A stretch of 64,000 nucleotides of DNA from Beta vulgaris subsp. vulgaris (Eukaryota; Streptophyta; Magnoliopsida; Caryophyllales; Amaranthaceae): positions 37,347,421 through 37,411,420 of the forward strand of contig NC_079207.1 in NCBI RefSeq assembly GCF_026745355.1. Direction: 5' to 3'. Position 1 is the stretch's first letter. Every line of letters begins with the position of its first letter. The notes beneath the pieces were generated by a model that was not told the origin of the DNA, made no database searches, and was given only the letters and a program-made list of their open reading frames with translations. Shown here one piece after another: positions 10,950 to 22,400 of this stretch. The translations under genes and the position numbers were made by a program.

Positions 10950-11960
10950 GAACGACCTAAAGAGACGTCTTATGGATGAGGGCATAACACTCCATATTCT
11001 GTGCACCCTGGGGGTGACAAGCTGTATAAGGATCTTAAGGTGATATATTGGTGGCCGAACATGAACGAGAGTAGCTGAGTATGTGTCTAAGTGTCTAACC
11101 TGTCAGAAAGTGAAGATAGACCATAAGAGGCCCATGGGGAAAGTCCAACCACTAGAGGTTCCTGGATGGAAGTGGGATTCGATTTCTATGGACTTTGTGA
11201 CTGCCTTACCCAAGTCGAGGAGTGGAAATGATACCATTTGGGTTATAGTGGATAGACTGACCAAGTCCGCTGTTTTCATACCTATTAAGGAGACATGGAA
11301 GAAGAAGCAACTCGCTACAACCTATATCAAGCATGTAGTGAGATTGCACGGAGTCCAAAGGACATTATTTAGACCGTGACTCTAGATTTCTATCAAGTTT
11401 TGGAAAAAGGTCCAATCAAACCTTGGGACAACATTAAAGATGAGTACCGCCTTTCACCCTGCGACCGATGGTCAGACTGAGAGGACTAACCAAACTATGG
11501 AGAATGTTGCGAGCTTGTGCTATAGATTTTCAAGGAAGTTGGGAGGACCAATTAGATTTAATTGAGTTCTCTTACAATAATAGTTACCATGCGAGTATAA
11601 AGATGGCACCTTTTGAGGCGTTATATGGACGGAAGTGTAGAAGTCCCATTTGCTGGAATGACTATAGTGAGAATGTAGTTTTGGGGACGAATTCATTGAG
11701 GAGACCGTCAAGAACGTTAGATTGATTCAGGCTCGAATTCAAGCTGCGCAAGATAGGCAGAAGAGTTATGCAGACTTAAAACGGCGCGAAGATGAGTTCG
11801 CTGTAGGTGATAAAGTATTCCTGAAAGTATCACCCACCAAAGGCGTTATGAGATTTGGGAAAAAGGGCAAGCTGAGTGCTAAATATGTAGGCCCATATGA
11901 GATTTTGGAGCGCATTGGGAAAGTAGCTTATAGATTGGCATTGCCAATGGATTTGAAAGA
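10950..11960 (+). pseudogene. Gypsy-1 integrase, frameshifted
   Basis: The HHCC zinc-binding part ends [16 protein letters not shown] (about 11090). The DDE core starts WDSISMDFVTALPKS and DTIWVIVDRLTKSAVFIP (11168-11290). FHPATDGQTERTNQ is present in shifted form near 11455-11500, then [20 protein letters not shown] (11570-11635). The C-terminal part reads FAVGDKVFLKVSPTKGVMRF and KLSAKYVGPYEILERIGKVA (11795-11930). Gypsy-2 lacks about 390 bases of this C-terminal part. Confidence 0.87.
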
Positions 11961-12252
11961 TGCATGATGTGTTTCATATATCCCAATTGAAGCGCTATAT
12001 CCCTGATGAGCGCCATGTGTTAGAGCCTGAACGAGTCAGATAGATAGTAGCCTCACTTATGAGGAAAGACCTGTCAAGATTCTCGACAGGAAAGTGCGTA
12101 GTACGCGTAACAAGGATGTTCATATTGTCAAAGTTCTTTGGTCTAACCACGAGTCAGAAGAGGCAACGTGGGAAGCCGAAGAGGATATGAAGAAAAAGTA
12201 TCCAGACCTATTCCTTGAGGTGAGTTACGAGGGCGTAACTCGTTTTCTTTAA
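11961..12252 (+). pseudogene. Gypsy-1 integrase tail, chromodomain-like
   Basis: After HVSYIPIEALYP-type sequence (frameshifted FHISQLKRYIPDE) comes RPVKILDRKVRSTRNKDVHI, then VKVLWSNHESEEATWEAE and KKYPDLFLEV. The W...EEATWE pattern followed by a YP.LF ending is what chromovirus integrase tails show. In chromoviruses this domain steers integration into heterochromatin; that role is inferred here. Confidence 0.7.
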
Positions 12253-12265
12253 GGGGGTAGAATGC
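12245..12265 (+). promoter_or_regulatory. Internal second polypurine-like tract
   Basis: TTTCTTTAAGGGGGTAGAAT directly after the pol stop, almost the same as the true tract at 12511-12526. Gypsy-2 also has both, so the pair is conserved. Confidence 0.5.
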
Positions 12266-12490
12266 GATAAATTTCGCGCTTTTTGTCTATTTTTATGAGA
12301 TTTTCATGTATATGTATGCCTATGTTGGGCAATTTGCACATGTTAGTGCAAAAGAAGTAGAGTCTCCGCATAAGAAAAGTGTTCATAAGTAACACAAGTG
12401 TTTTAAAAATGGGAAAGTGCACGAGAGGCACTACCCTTCACAAAGTTTTGAAAGTGAGTTCAAACTTTCGAAAGACGAGGGTTTTGTGTT

Positions 12491-12526
12491 AAGTTTCGGG
12501 ACGAAACTTCTTTTAAGGGGGTAGAC
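12491..12526 (+). promoter_or_regulatory. Hairpin plus polypurine tract before the 3' LTR
   Basis: AAGTTTCGGGACGAAACTT (12491-12509) is a perfect 8-bp-arm hairpin, followed by TTTTAAGGGGGTAGAC touching the LTR. The tract would prime plus-strand DNA synthesis. The same arrangement is on the minus strand at 26263-26298 and 45907-45942. Confidence 0.75.
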
Positions 12527-14975
12527 TGTAATCCCCACATTTTTAAAGGATTTTCATAAATATATTAAGTATTTATGTATTATATTTAAATCCAAATGAG
12601 TTTGGAAAATGATTTGACTTTTAAAAAGGGTTGACTATTTTAAAAGTCAACTAAAAAATTTTTCTAGCTTAATAAAATTGTAATATTTTAATTAAGCGTG
12701 TTTTAATAAGAGTTTAATTATTAAAAGCATATTTGAAAAGAAACTTAATGGAATCGAAAGCCCAAAAGTAATAAAAAGGGAAAGGATAATTTGATGACTA
12801 AAGTCCTAATAAGCCCATCTTGTTAGTCATCAAAGTTTTAATTATTGAAATTCTTTTCCTAAGCCCAAAGGATTAGCCTATTTAAATATCCTAAAAACCC
12901 AAATATTTTGCCCTACACTTTATTTTCTCTCTCCTCCCTTGCACGTGATTTTCGACCTCTCTCTCACTCGACATTTTCTCTCTCCTCTTCTCTTGAGCGT
13001 GAGTTTCATATTTCTCTCAAAAATCGTTTCTTCTTCGCTAAGTAACGTTTCTTGTTGAACAAGAAACGTCACAAACATTTTCTTGAAGCCAAAACTGCTG
13101 CCGCCGTCCTTGCTGCTGTCTCAGTCCGCGCCCCTTCTCCTCTTATTTTGGTTGTTTTCTTTACTTCTCCTTTAAGATTCCATTAAAGTCTAATTTTTAT
13201 TGTTATTTTATTACTATTTGCATGATTAGATTTGAGTTATTATTTATTATGAAGAATATATTTTCGGTTCTCATATGTATAAAAGAAAAAATTTCAGATT
13301 TATTATTTTTAGTTTTAATCAGAAAGATTGATTTTTAGGGTTTTAAATCACTAGAAATCGTATATTTAAAGTATGAATATGAATTTTATTGGAATACGAT
13401 TTTTATGCATTTAAAATATTTTCAGAAGTTTAGAAATTTTATAGATGCTGGAAATTCAGAAAGTTAATATTTTAAGGTTTTTAATGTTTTTAATCACTAG
13501 AATAGTTGATCTATACTAGGGATTAAAAATAACAGAGTTTAAATTATAAAAACGATTTTTAAAGAGTTTAAAAGGGTTTGGGACGTTTTTAAAGTTGCTG
13601 TATTTTTTTTAGTTCAAGTATTTACTTGATTATTTATTGTTCTAGGCGGAGAATTTCATGTAGGGGACTTTTAGAGCTAAAAGTGGCCTACCGTTGCGTT
13701 TATCAAGGTACGTACATAGTCTACGTGCTATATGGTTAGAAACATGCCTTAGGGATGTTTTATTTATTAGTATCATGTATAGGACCTTGTTGTTCGTATA
13801 TATGATTACTTGAATTGTTTACATGTATTTGCCTATGTGCTACATGTAAACTAGAAGAATTATGAATAGTATGTTTGTATGGAAGTTTGATGCAAGCAAA
13901 TAAGTTCAGTTATGTATTAATTCGTGAGAGAATTAATGTAAGTAAGTTGAATCATGTGTTACATAGATTCTGAGTTTTATTTATCTTATAAGAACCGTGG
14001 ATCTTATTTGGTAATATGAGTTATACCTATATAAAGGTACAGTTTACTGTTGGCTAGGTTCAACAGGCAAGTTAGTAAAGAATAAAAGAAGTTAAAAGTC
14101 TTGGATTAAGTTGTGAACACTTGTTATTCTAAGATAAAAAGGAGTTTTGTGATGTTATGTGATTATTAGTTGTGAGTATTATGTGCTTGGTTGGTGTCAA
14201 CACAAGTATAAAATGAATGCAACGTAAAGTGAAACGAGAATAGGTTATAGACTTTAGACTGGTGCACGTCTAGAGTTGGACACTAAGGGTTGGAGTACAT
14301 GGTGGTAGCCATGCTTTCTGGATTGGATTGATCACCTTCCTCTTTAGTTCAAAGGTTCCTCGATATCGCAGGTCATTTGGTTTACGGAGTCATGACCGTA
14401 TTTCCTATTTCAGTATAGACAACTCGTCCATAACTATTCCATTTAAAGAAGAAATAAAAGTTAGAGTCTAGTTTAGTAAGGTTATCTGCAGTTGTTATGT
14501 TATTATTATTTTATTCTAAGTTTGTTGTAGTATCATGTTTAGGATTATTTTGTCTGATATGTAGTACTCAGCTTTGCTGATTACGTGCTTGTCTGTGTTT
14601 GTGATCATGGCTTTGCCTATTGATCCTGTGGTGATCCTTCGGGGGAGCAGAGTCAAGAAAGCATTGACATTACAGGTTCGAAGATGCATACCATTGGGAA
14701 ATCTGGAATGGAGAGGCTTTTGTGACATTAGTCGTATTTAAGTTGTTTCTAGGAAGTTATATTTCAAACATTAGCTTTAAGTTGTGTGTTTCAGTTCAAA
14801 CATTGTTTGACTCTTATTTCATAAGTTTAATAAAGTTGGTTTTGTTTTAGTAAGTTTTCCGCTGCAAAATTCTGAGTAAGCCGAAACGTTATCACACTGG
14901 CGATAATGCCTGGGTAATTCTCTAGATTTGTTATAAAAGTATTTTCTAGAAAGAAAGAATTATCGGGGTGTTACA
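12527..14975 (+). repeat. Gypsy-1 3' LTR
   Basis: 2,449 bp, TGTAATCCCC to GGTGTTACA, homologous along its whole length to 3711-6212. Most differences are missing single bases in this copy: in the first 240 bases I count about 8 one-base losses against about 5 substitutions. The palindrome at 13045-13069 is unchanged. Confidence 0.92.
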
Positions 14976-15788
14976 CCCCACCCCCTCCCCTCCACCCTAA
15001 CCAAGTCCTTACCCATCCCCCTCCCCCAGCGCCGGCCTCTCCTCACCCGTTCCCCGCTGGTTTCCCCAGCAATCTCCCAGCCCCTACCCCTATCCGTCGA
15101 TTTCCAGCCGCCGATTCCCCAGCCCCGATTTCACAACCCTTCGAACACCAAATCCGCACCCCTCCCCCTCGAACGCCAAACCCATACCCCTCCCCTTCGA
15201 ATGTCGGCCACTATAGCAACGTGATTTCTGTTCATATTCGAAGGGATGGCGACGGCGGAGCGATTGGGAAATCGACGGGGAGGGGGTGGGGGAGTGAAGG
15301 GAAATCGACGGGGACGGGTGGTTGGAGCAGCGGTCGAGGGGAGGGGGTGGGGGAGTGACTGGGAAATCGACGGGGAAGGCAGGGGGAGCAGCGGTGGAGG
15401 GGAGGGGAGCAGCAGTGGGGAAAGGGAATGGGGGCTGCTTGGCTGGGGTGGAGGGGAAGGGGAAGGGTTGGGGGTGGGGGCTGGCAGGGGGTTAGGGGAG
15501 GGTTAGGGTTATGGGTTAGGGTAATGGTTTACGTTTAAGATTCGAGTTAGAGTTAGAGTTAGAGTTAGAGTTAGGGTTAGATTAGAATGAGGATTTATGG
15601 TTAATAATGGCAAAATGGTAAATAAAGCTAACCGTGAGCTAACGGTGAGTTAACGGAAGTTAGGAAAGGGTAGGTGCACGTTTTCGAAAAGTCAAGGGTA
15701 TACGGTGCATTTTTGAAACATTGAGGGTCTAGGGTGAATTTCTTAATTTGTCGGGGGTATTTGGTGAAAAACTGTTAATTTGGGAACT

Positions 15789-15975
15789 AAGGTAAAATTG
15801 CAAATTTTACAACTTAGTTCGACTATCCTTAACAATATCATCAAAAGCGTTTTAGATTTTGAAGTAAGAGATAGTTAAGCATGCAATGTTTATCAATCTA
15901 AACAAGAATTATGAAATGTTATAATTAGTAAAAGAGTTTACTTACCTTGAGAATGTAACGTTAAGATAAGGCCTC
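15789..15975. repeat. 187-bp direct repeat, right member (copy A)
   Basis: Second copy of 3297-3483, from AAGGTAAAATTGCAAATT to AAGGCCTC, continuing into CGTCTTC on the outer side. Confidence 0.8.
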
Positions 15976-16095
15976 CGTCTTCTTAGTGTTTCACATTGAT
16001 AGGATCTTGTAATTCACTTATTCAAATGAGACACTAAAATTGAATTGGTGATCAACCTAGAAAGTAGAAACCGTATACATGTTTTAGGTTGTTTT

Positions 16096-17300
16096 CACTA
16101 GTGGAAAAAACCTTATATGTCACTTAGTATCGGGTGCAGTTTTCGTAAAACGGCATCCGAAAATCAACAAATAAAAAAATGAGAGGGAAATTTGACAAAC
16201 AAAATCTGATGTGGTCCTTAAAAAACCGCATCAGATTTTAAATCTGATGCGGTTTTTGAAAATCTGGTGCGGTTGTTAGGACCGCATCAAATTTTTTATA
16301 TTTTCTAAAATGAAAAATGAAACTCCAGCCCAATTCACCCAAGCCTAGTCCGCTTCTCTTATAACCCCAAACCCTAAAAATGCCTCCACTCTCTCTCTCA
16401 TCAGCGCCTACCCCCCTAACCCTAAAACGCCTCTCCACTCACATCTCCACTTTCTAACCCTAATAGCCCCCCTCTCTCTCTCTCCCGTGCACTCAGCGCC
16501 TCTCCACACTCTAACCCTAAAACGTCTCCTTCTCTCTCTCATTAGCGCCTACCCCCCTCTCCTTTCCCCTTCTCATCAACTCCCTCATAAAAAATTCGTC
16601 AACTTCTTTGAATCAAACTTTGAATGAAATCGATTCTTTTTTAGTTATCAAAATCGAAATCGACCGTCCTTTTCATCATCAAATGCATCAAAAATTCATC
16701 AATTCGATCTACGTCGCTCGTCTCTGTCGCTCGTCCCTCGTCACCACCGTCGCTCGTCAAAAAATCGTCACCACCGTCGCGCGTCAACAACGTCGTTTTC
16801 ATCATCAACAACTCATCAAAAATTCGACATCAACAATTTCTAGATCTGAGTTTAATTTTTTTCGTTTTGTTATTTTCAGCTTTAGTTTAATTTTATAATT
16901 TTCAGTTTTAGTTTTATTTTCGGTTTTTTTAGTTTTATTATATAATTTTTTTTTTGTATTTTATTATTGTATTATGTTCTTTTTGTTGATAGTTTATTTG
17001 GTAAATAACTTGTATAATGTATTTGTTTATATTATTGTATAAAGAATTTCTGGGTTGGATAATATTTTGGTTACTTGCTGGATTTTGTGTTAGAAATATG
17101 AAGTATTTTTTTTTAATAGTCAAAGGTTACTTTCTGATGCTGTCATGTTAGGAACCGCATCGAATTCTTACATTCTGATGCGGTCAAAGGTGACTTTCTG
17201 ATGCGGTCATGTTAGCCGCTGCGGGTCCATCTGAAGCGGGCCAAAACCGCATCTGTAAGTCCGGTTTTGACCGCATCAGATGGACTTTTTACCACTAGTG
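16096..17300 (+). mobile_element. CACTA element (family i), non-autonomous, copy A
   Basis: Ends CACTAGTGGAAAAAACC and (reverse) CACTAGTGGTAAAAAGTCC, flanked by TTT on both sides as a 3-bp target duplication. Subterminal repeats are many copies of CTGATGCGGTTTT and its complement in both orientations near each end, the transposase-binding pattern of En/Spm elements. The middle has a CT-rich leader-like stretch (16330-16570) and repeats of CGTCGCTCGTC (16705-16800). No transposase. The frames here are compositional. Confidence 0.88.
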
Positions 17301-17341
17301 TTTATAAACATAAGATTGAACTTTGTTTTTATTTTATGTTT

Positions 17342-18381
17342 CACCAGTGGAAAGAAGCCCATCTGATGGGGTCGAAATCGGGCTTACTGATGCGGTTTTG
17401 GTTTGCATCAGGTGGGCTCGCGGCAGCTATGAGAACTAATCTGATGCGGTCCAAAACCGCATCAGATTCGTTAGATACTGATGCGGTATTGAACAGGACC
17501 GCATCAGAAAGTATGGGAAGGTTTTCAAAAAAAAAAATACCGAGTAACAACAACTGACATATGAACAACAAAAAAAAGGTATCAATAGCGAAAAAAAAAG
17601 ATTTACGAAATCAATCAATAAAAAAGGACGAATATACAACAATTAAACATTAACAAAATAAATTAAAATTTTAAAAAAACCAGATCTGCAAACTAAATTA
17701 AAGAACAAATATATTATACAAACAAAAAATAAATTAGATTATACAAATTAAAAACGAATTTCATTATACTATATACGAATTACAATGAGGAACAAACAAA
17801 ATAAAAAATCGCTAAATTGATGCCTTTAATTTGTGATAAAAAATCGAAAAATTGGAAATGAAAATATCTGGTGAAGATGATGTCTTCGATTCGACGATGA
17901 ACGACGATAAATTGGACGAGAAGACGAAGAATTTGACGCGTTGTTGCGGTGTTCGTGGGTTTGAGAAGGAGGAGGGAAGAGTAGATCGGAAGAGGATAGA
18001 GAGGAGGGATTATAGTTGAGTGTTGCGTGAGGAGAGAGAGAGGAGGGTGACATAGGTTTGAAAGGGAGGAGAGATTAGGGTTGAGAGAGGAGAGGAGAGG
18101 AGAGGAGAGGAGAGGAGAGAGAGAGGGATTAGGGTTTGAGAGGGCGTCTAAGGAAATGGGTTGGGGTTATAAGGTAAAGAAATGGACCACGAGCATACTA
18201 GGCCACGAGCTCCGGTTTTTTTTAAAGAAAAATGAGAAAATCAGATGCGGTCCTAGGAACTGCATCAGATTTCAATAAAACTGCCAGCTTTCCTTGTCAT
18301 ATTTTTTTTTTAATTTTCTAATGCGGTTTTGTAAAAATCGCATGTGTTACTAAATTACATATAAGGTTTTTCCCACCAGTG
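17342..18381 (-). mobile_element. CACTA element (family i), inverted partner, copy A
   Basis: Left end CACCAGTGGAAAGAAGCCC; right end (reverse) CACTGGTGGGAAAAACC. Its minus-strand order matches 16096-17300 read forward: TATATGT-type end, ATGCGG repeats, CTTATAACCCCAA, CT-rich stretch, exon-like part. The two are therefore tail to tail, 41 bases apart. Flanks are TTT and CTT, an imperfect duplication. No coding capacity. Confidence 0.82.
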
Positions 18382-18436
18382 CTTGTAGATACTATGTCTA
18401 ATAATAATAACAACAACAACAACAACAACTCTATTT

Positions 18437-21102
18437 TCAACATTTGTTCTTTTGTCGAAATGGGCAGGTTGAATGGTGAAAACTTCATAAATGGGGAAAG
18501 GACCTTAAGACTCGTTCTGAGGTTTGAGGGTCGAGAGGATGTCTAAGAAACCCCACTTCTTATCGTTATTGATGAATCGACTGAAGCAGAAAAACGTCGT
18601 GCTAAACACGCCAATAATAGGTCTATACCAATAACGTGCATGATGATAGCATCCATGGAGCCATACCGCCAAAAGAGATTCGAAACTAAGGATGACTATA
18701 CGATCATGAAAGAGCTGCGGGCCTTGTTCAAGACTCAAGTCCGAGTTGAGCTGTATGAGACTAATAGGGAGATACTAGAATGTCACATGAAGCCGGGTCA
18801 CGCTGTTGGCCCCCATATTTTTGCAATGATGGGTCTTTTCGAAAACATGGAACGACGGATTCCCTTATAGGGTGGAGTCGGCTACTGACATCATTCTCCA
18901 TTCATTGCTTTACAGTTTCAATCAGTTTAGGATGACCTTCAATATGAATGAGTTTGAAAAGACTTTGCAAGAGCTGCATGGGTTGTTGGTCCATGCTGAG
19001 AGGAACATCCCTAATGAACCAAAGAAAGAGGTTTTGATGGTTCAAAAGGGAAAGGGTTTCAAGAAGAAATGGGCAGGGAAGAAGGACAAAGGCAAGCAAG
19101 TTGCCCTTGCTGCTAAAAACCTAAGCAAACCGCCAAGCCAAAGGTCACCACGTAAAGCAAGTGCTTCCACAATCACAAGATAGGACACTGGAAGAGGAAA
19201 TGCCATGTATACTTAGAGAAAAATAAGTATGGGGCTTCCACTTCAAGTATATTTGTTATAGAAATCAATTTGACTTCTACTTCTTTATGGTTATTGGATA
19301 CCAGTTGTGGTTGTCACATAATTGACGATGTGCAGGGACTAAAAGGAAGTAGGAATATGGCAAAGGGCGGGGTAGAACTGTGCATTGGAAATTGAGCATG
19401 GGTTGTTGCACTTGCCATAGGAAGCTATAGTCTACATTTGCCATCTAGCTTTGTCTTAGAACTAAATAATTGTTATTTTGTTCCTTCGATAACGAAGAAC
19501 ATAATTTTTGCTTCTGTTTTAGATTATGAAGGGTTTTGTTTTGAAATTAAGAGCAAATGTTGTTCTATTCCTAATATTAATTTGTTCAATGCTAGTGCTA
19601 AATGGATAAATGGCTTATATGTGCTTGATAGATCATTACAAGTCTATAACATAGATAGCAAGAAACAAAAATCAAATGATCCAAACCTAACCTACATTTG
19701 GCATTCTCGAATGGGTCATATAAACCAAAAGCGTATCCAAAAGTTAGAAAAAGGATGATATTGTTCCATCATTTGATTTCGAATCATTTTGATGTATGTG
19801 AATCATGCTTAATGGGTAAGATGACAAAATCACCGTTTATTGCAAAAGGGTGAAAGGGCCAGCAATCTCTTGGGCCTCATACATACAAATGTTTGTGGTC
19901 CTATGACCACAAAGGCAAAGGGAGGGTTGTGGAATTCTTTCACAATTAACTCCACCAGGAACACCACAGTTGAATGGTGTATCAGAAAGAAGAAATCGAA
20001 CCTTACTAGATATGGTTCGATTAATGATGAGTCTTGTTGATCTTCTGATTTTTTTTTGGGGATATGCTCTCGAAGCAGCTGCACACACATTGAATACGTG
20101 CCCGTCAAAGGCTATAGAAAATACTTCATATGAGTTATGGAATGGAAAAACTCCAAACTAGTCATTTCTTAAGATCTGGGGATGTGAGATCTATGTAAAG
20201 CGGTTACTATCAGACAAAGTTGCACCCAAATCAGATAAATGTCTCTTTGTGGGATACCCAAAATAGACAAGGGGTTATTACTTCTATAATTGTAACGAGA
20301 ACAAAGTGTTGTTACTCGTGATGGTGTCTTTCTTGAAAAGAAATTCGTTTCTAGAAAGACAAGTGGGAGTAAAATAATACTCGAAGAAATTCGAGATGAG
20401 CAAGAACTAGACTTGGCTCACACCATGTCAGAGACGGCCCGACAAGACGAAAGTCATGTTCAGGAGATGACGTATTCAACGCGTGAACCTCCTACTGTCC
20501 CACTTGAATCTAATTCAAGTAAAAATCTTCAAGATGTTGAAGAAAACATTTCTCTTGATGCTCCGTCCCCGCGTAGGTCAAGTAGACCAAGGATTCCAAA
20601 CAAGAGTTTGGTTGATTTCCTATTAACTGAAAACTCTGAAATTATGATTTTGGAGAATTCAGAACCTACTACCTACAAACAAGCTTTAACGAGCCCAGAC
20701 TTTGAGAAATGCCCTGAGGCCATGAAATCCGAGTTAGACTCCATGTCTGAGAATAAAGTTTGGACCCTGGTCAACTTGCCTTATGGGGTTAACCCTATTG
20801 GGTGCAAGTGGGTGTTCAAATTGAAAACAAAAAAAGATGGAAATGTCTATGTCTACAAAGCAAGACTGGTTGCAAAGGATTCAGGCTAATTCATAGTATA
20901 AATGCTTAAGTCAATTCAGATACTTTTAGCATTTGCTGCATTTTACGATTACGAAATTTGGCAGATGGATGTCAAAACTACATTCTTGAATGAGTTCTTG
21001 ATTGAGGATGTGTACATGACACAACTTGGAGGTTTTGAGGATCCAGATAAAAAAGTCCCTCGTGCTTTCCACGTGTCAAGAAAAAATGGCATTAGTAAAT
21101 AA
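18437..21102 (+). pseudogene. Ty1/Copia gag-pol remnant, copy A
   Basis: Copia polyprotein pieces with stops and shifts. Gag: MIASMEPYRQKRFETKDDYT, then LLYSFNQFRMTFNMNEFE (18640-19100). A lysine-rich linker leads to a CCHC-like remnant (HNHKIGHWKRKC, about 19165-19205). Protease has LLDTSC in place of the usual D-S/T-G. GAG-pre-integrase: WHSRMGHINQKRIQKLEKG (19700-19758). Integrase is missing its central catalytic part and resumes LNGVSERRNRTLLDMVR (19965-20020). Reverse transcriptase starts YKQALTSPDFEKCPEAMKSE and MDVKTTFLNEFL, then stops at about 21100. No LTRs or RNase H. Confidence 0.88.
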
Positions 21103-21714
21103 CATGTGGTTTTTAAGTGTAACTTTTGATAGTGTAATTAGATTATGATCTAAATTAAATGATGTTAATGGTTTTACACAAGATATCATCAAGCACAATA
21201 AGAACCATTCGATGTAGTTTAGTAAATGTTAAATAGCAATTGAATTTAACACAAAAATAGTAAGTCAAAATCATGGCAAAGTGAGCAGCGGGTGGCCTGA
21301 TATCGTGCACAGGTGATGTAACCGTGCAAGACAGCTAGAGAGATAGGGGGAGCATGACTGTTGAAAGTGGGTGTATCCTTGAATGGGTGAATGTCGATGT
21401 TAGTGCGAATTATTATTTTATTTAAGCATTTGACGGAGGCAGTATGCAGAGCAAATACTTATTTAATCAACACTATGGTGGGTCACGTGGTATATCATGA
21501 CATTGATCACATGAACCAATGAACATACGAATCATACGGCAATTTTAAAACAATGTTAACATACGATTATATATTTTTTTTAATCACAAGTTAATATTCA
21601 CACTATTCTTTTAGGAGAAACTTCGTAATATCTTAAATATATAAAACGAAAATTTTCTTATGAAGTTTGCACGGGTCTAAAAGCTAGTGTTGATTTAATA
21701 GAAGATATATAGTT
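21103..21714. repeat. AT-rich repeat, copy A, ending with a TGCACGGGT terminus
   Basis: Non-coding. The end part (about 21480-21690) resembles 23430-23640: a CAATTTTAAAACA-type block, then TTAGGAGAAACTTC, then GTTTGCACGGGTCTAAAAG followed by CTAG-T. This looks like one repeat-family terminus; a Helitron-type 3' end is possible but no clear hairpin precedes the CTAG. Confidence 0.5.
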
Positions 21715-21907
21715 TTATATTTTGAAACGGGTATGTATGTAATGTTGTATGTTAGCGGATGGGGTAACTTAAATTTGAGTGAATTATGATTTTTGACAAA
21801 GGTATAGTACATAGATTTCTTTTATAAATATATTTTCTCCATTCCAAAAAAAAAAAAAGTGAAACAAAGAGGAGTCGTGTATGTTTCACTTATTTTAGAA
21901 GGGATGA

Positions 21908-22400
21908 ATATGTATATGCATATGTATATGTATATGCATATGTATATGTATATACATATGTATATGTATATACATATACATATACGTATACCTATACCTA
22001 TACCTATACCTATACCTATACCTATACCTATACCTATACCTATACCTATACCTATACCTATACCTATACCTATACCTATACCTATACCTATACCTATACC
22101 TATACTAACTATACATATACATATACCTATACCTACTATACCTATACCTATACCTATACCTATACCTATACCTATACCTATACCTATACCTATACCTATA
22201 CCTATACCTATACCTATACCTATACATACCTATACCTATACCTATACCTATACCTATACCTATACCTATACCTATACCTATACCTATACCTATACCTATA
22301 CCTATACCTATACCTATACCTATACCTATACCTATACCTATACCTATACCTATACCTATACCTATACATATACATATACATATACATATATATACATAAA
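21908..22400. repeat. (CCTATA)n microsatellite with TATATG-type flanks
   Basis: About 490 bases. The left flank (21908-21990) is TATATG/TATGCA variants, the core (21991-22371) is almost pure CCTATA, broken near 22105-22135 and 22225, and the right flank is ACATAT. The core encodes endless Ile-Pro, Tyr-Thr or Tyr-Arg, which explains the long frames on both strands; they are not genes. Absent from copy B. Confidence 0.97.

Larger units (their letters stand above)
3711..14975 (+). mobile_element. Gypsy-1: full-length Ty3/Gypsy LTR retrotransposon with broken pol
   Basis: An 11,265-bp element bounded by TGTAATCCCC and GGGTGTTACA, with the 5-bp target duplication CCCCA at 3706-3710 and 14976-14980. 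Order: LTR, primer site, pre-gag ORF, gag, protease, reverse transcriptase, RNase H, integrase, chromodomain-like tail, polypurine tract, LTR. Integrase after RNase H makes it Ty3/Gypsy; the tail and long LTRs suggest a chromovirus of the Tekay/Del type (inferred). gag-pol is broken by many 1-2 base shifts, so it cannot move by itself as written. Copy B holds the empty site, so insertion followed the tandem duplication. Confidence 0.93.
3484..15788. mobile_element. Foldback element with telomere-like arms, copy A, split by Gypsy-1
   Basis: The left part (3484-3710) opens AATGTTTCAGAAATGCACCG and runs into degenerate CCCTAA repeats (3595-3700). The right part (14981-15788) has the mirror image: GGGTTAGGGT repeats (15490-15580), then AAGGGTATACGGTGCATTTT and GAAACATTG. 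The middle has pyrimidine-rich DNA at 14981-15060 and purine-rich DNA at 15280-15500, which could pair. The right side has about 65 extra bases (to TTTGGTGAAAAACTG) that are missing on the left, so the left end is truncated. No transposase is present. G-rich frames here (such as 15246-15506) are compositional. Confidence 0.7.

Noticed and set aside
15246..15506. Gly-rich 86-residue frame (and those at 35208-35594)
   Set aside because: Produced by the G-rich core of the foldback element; overlapping frames on both strands are equally open and not conserved.
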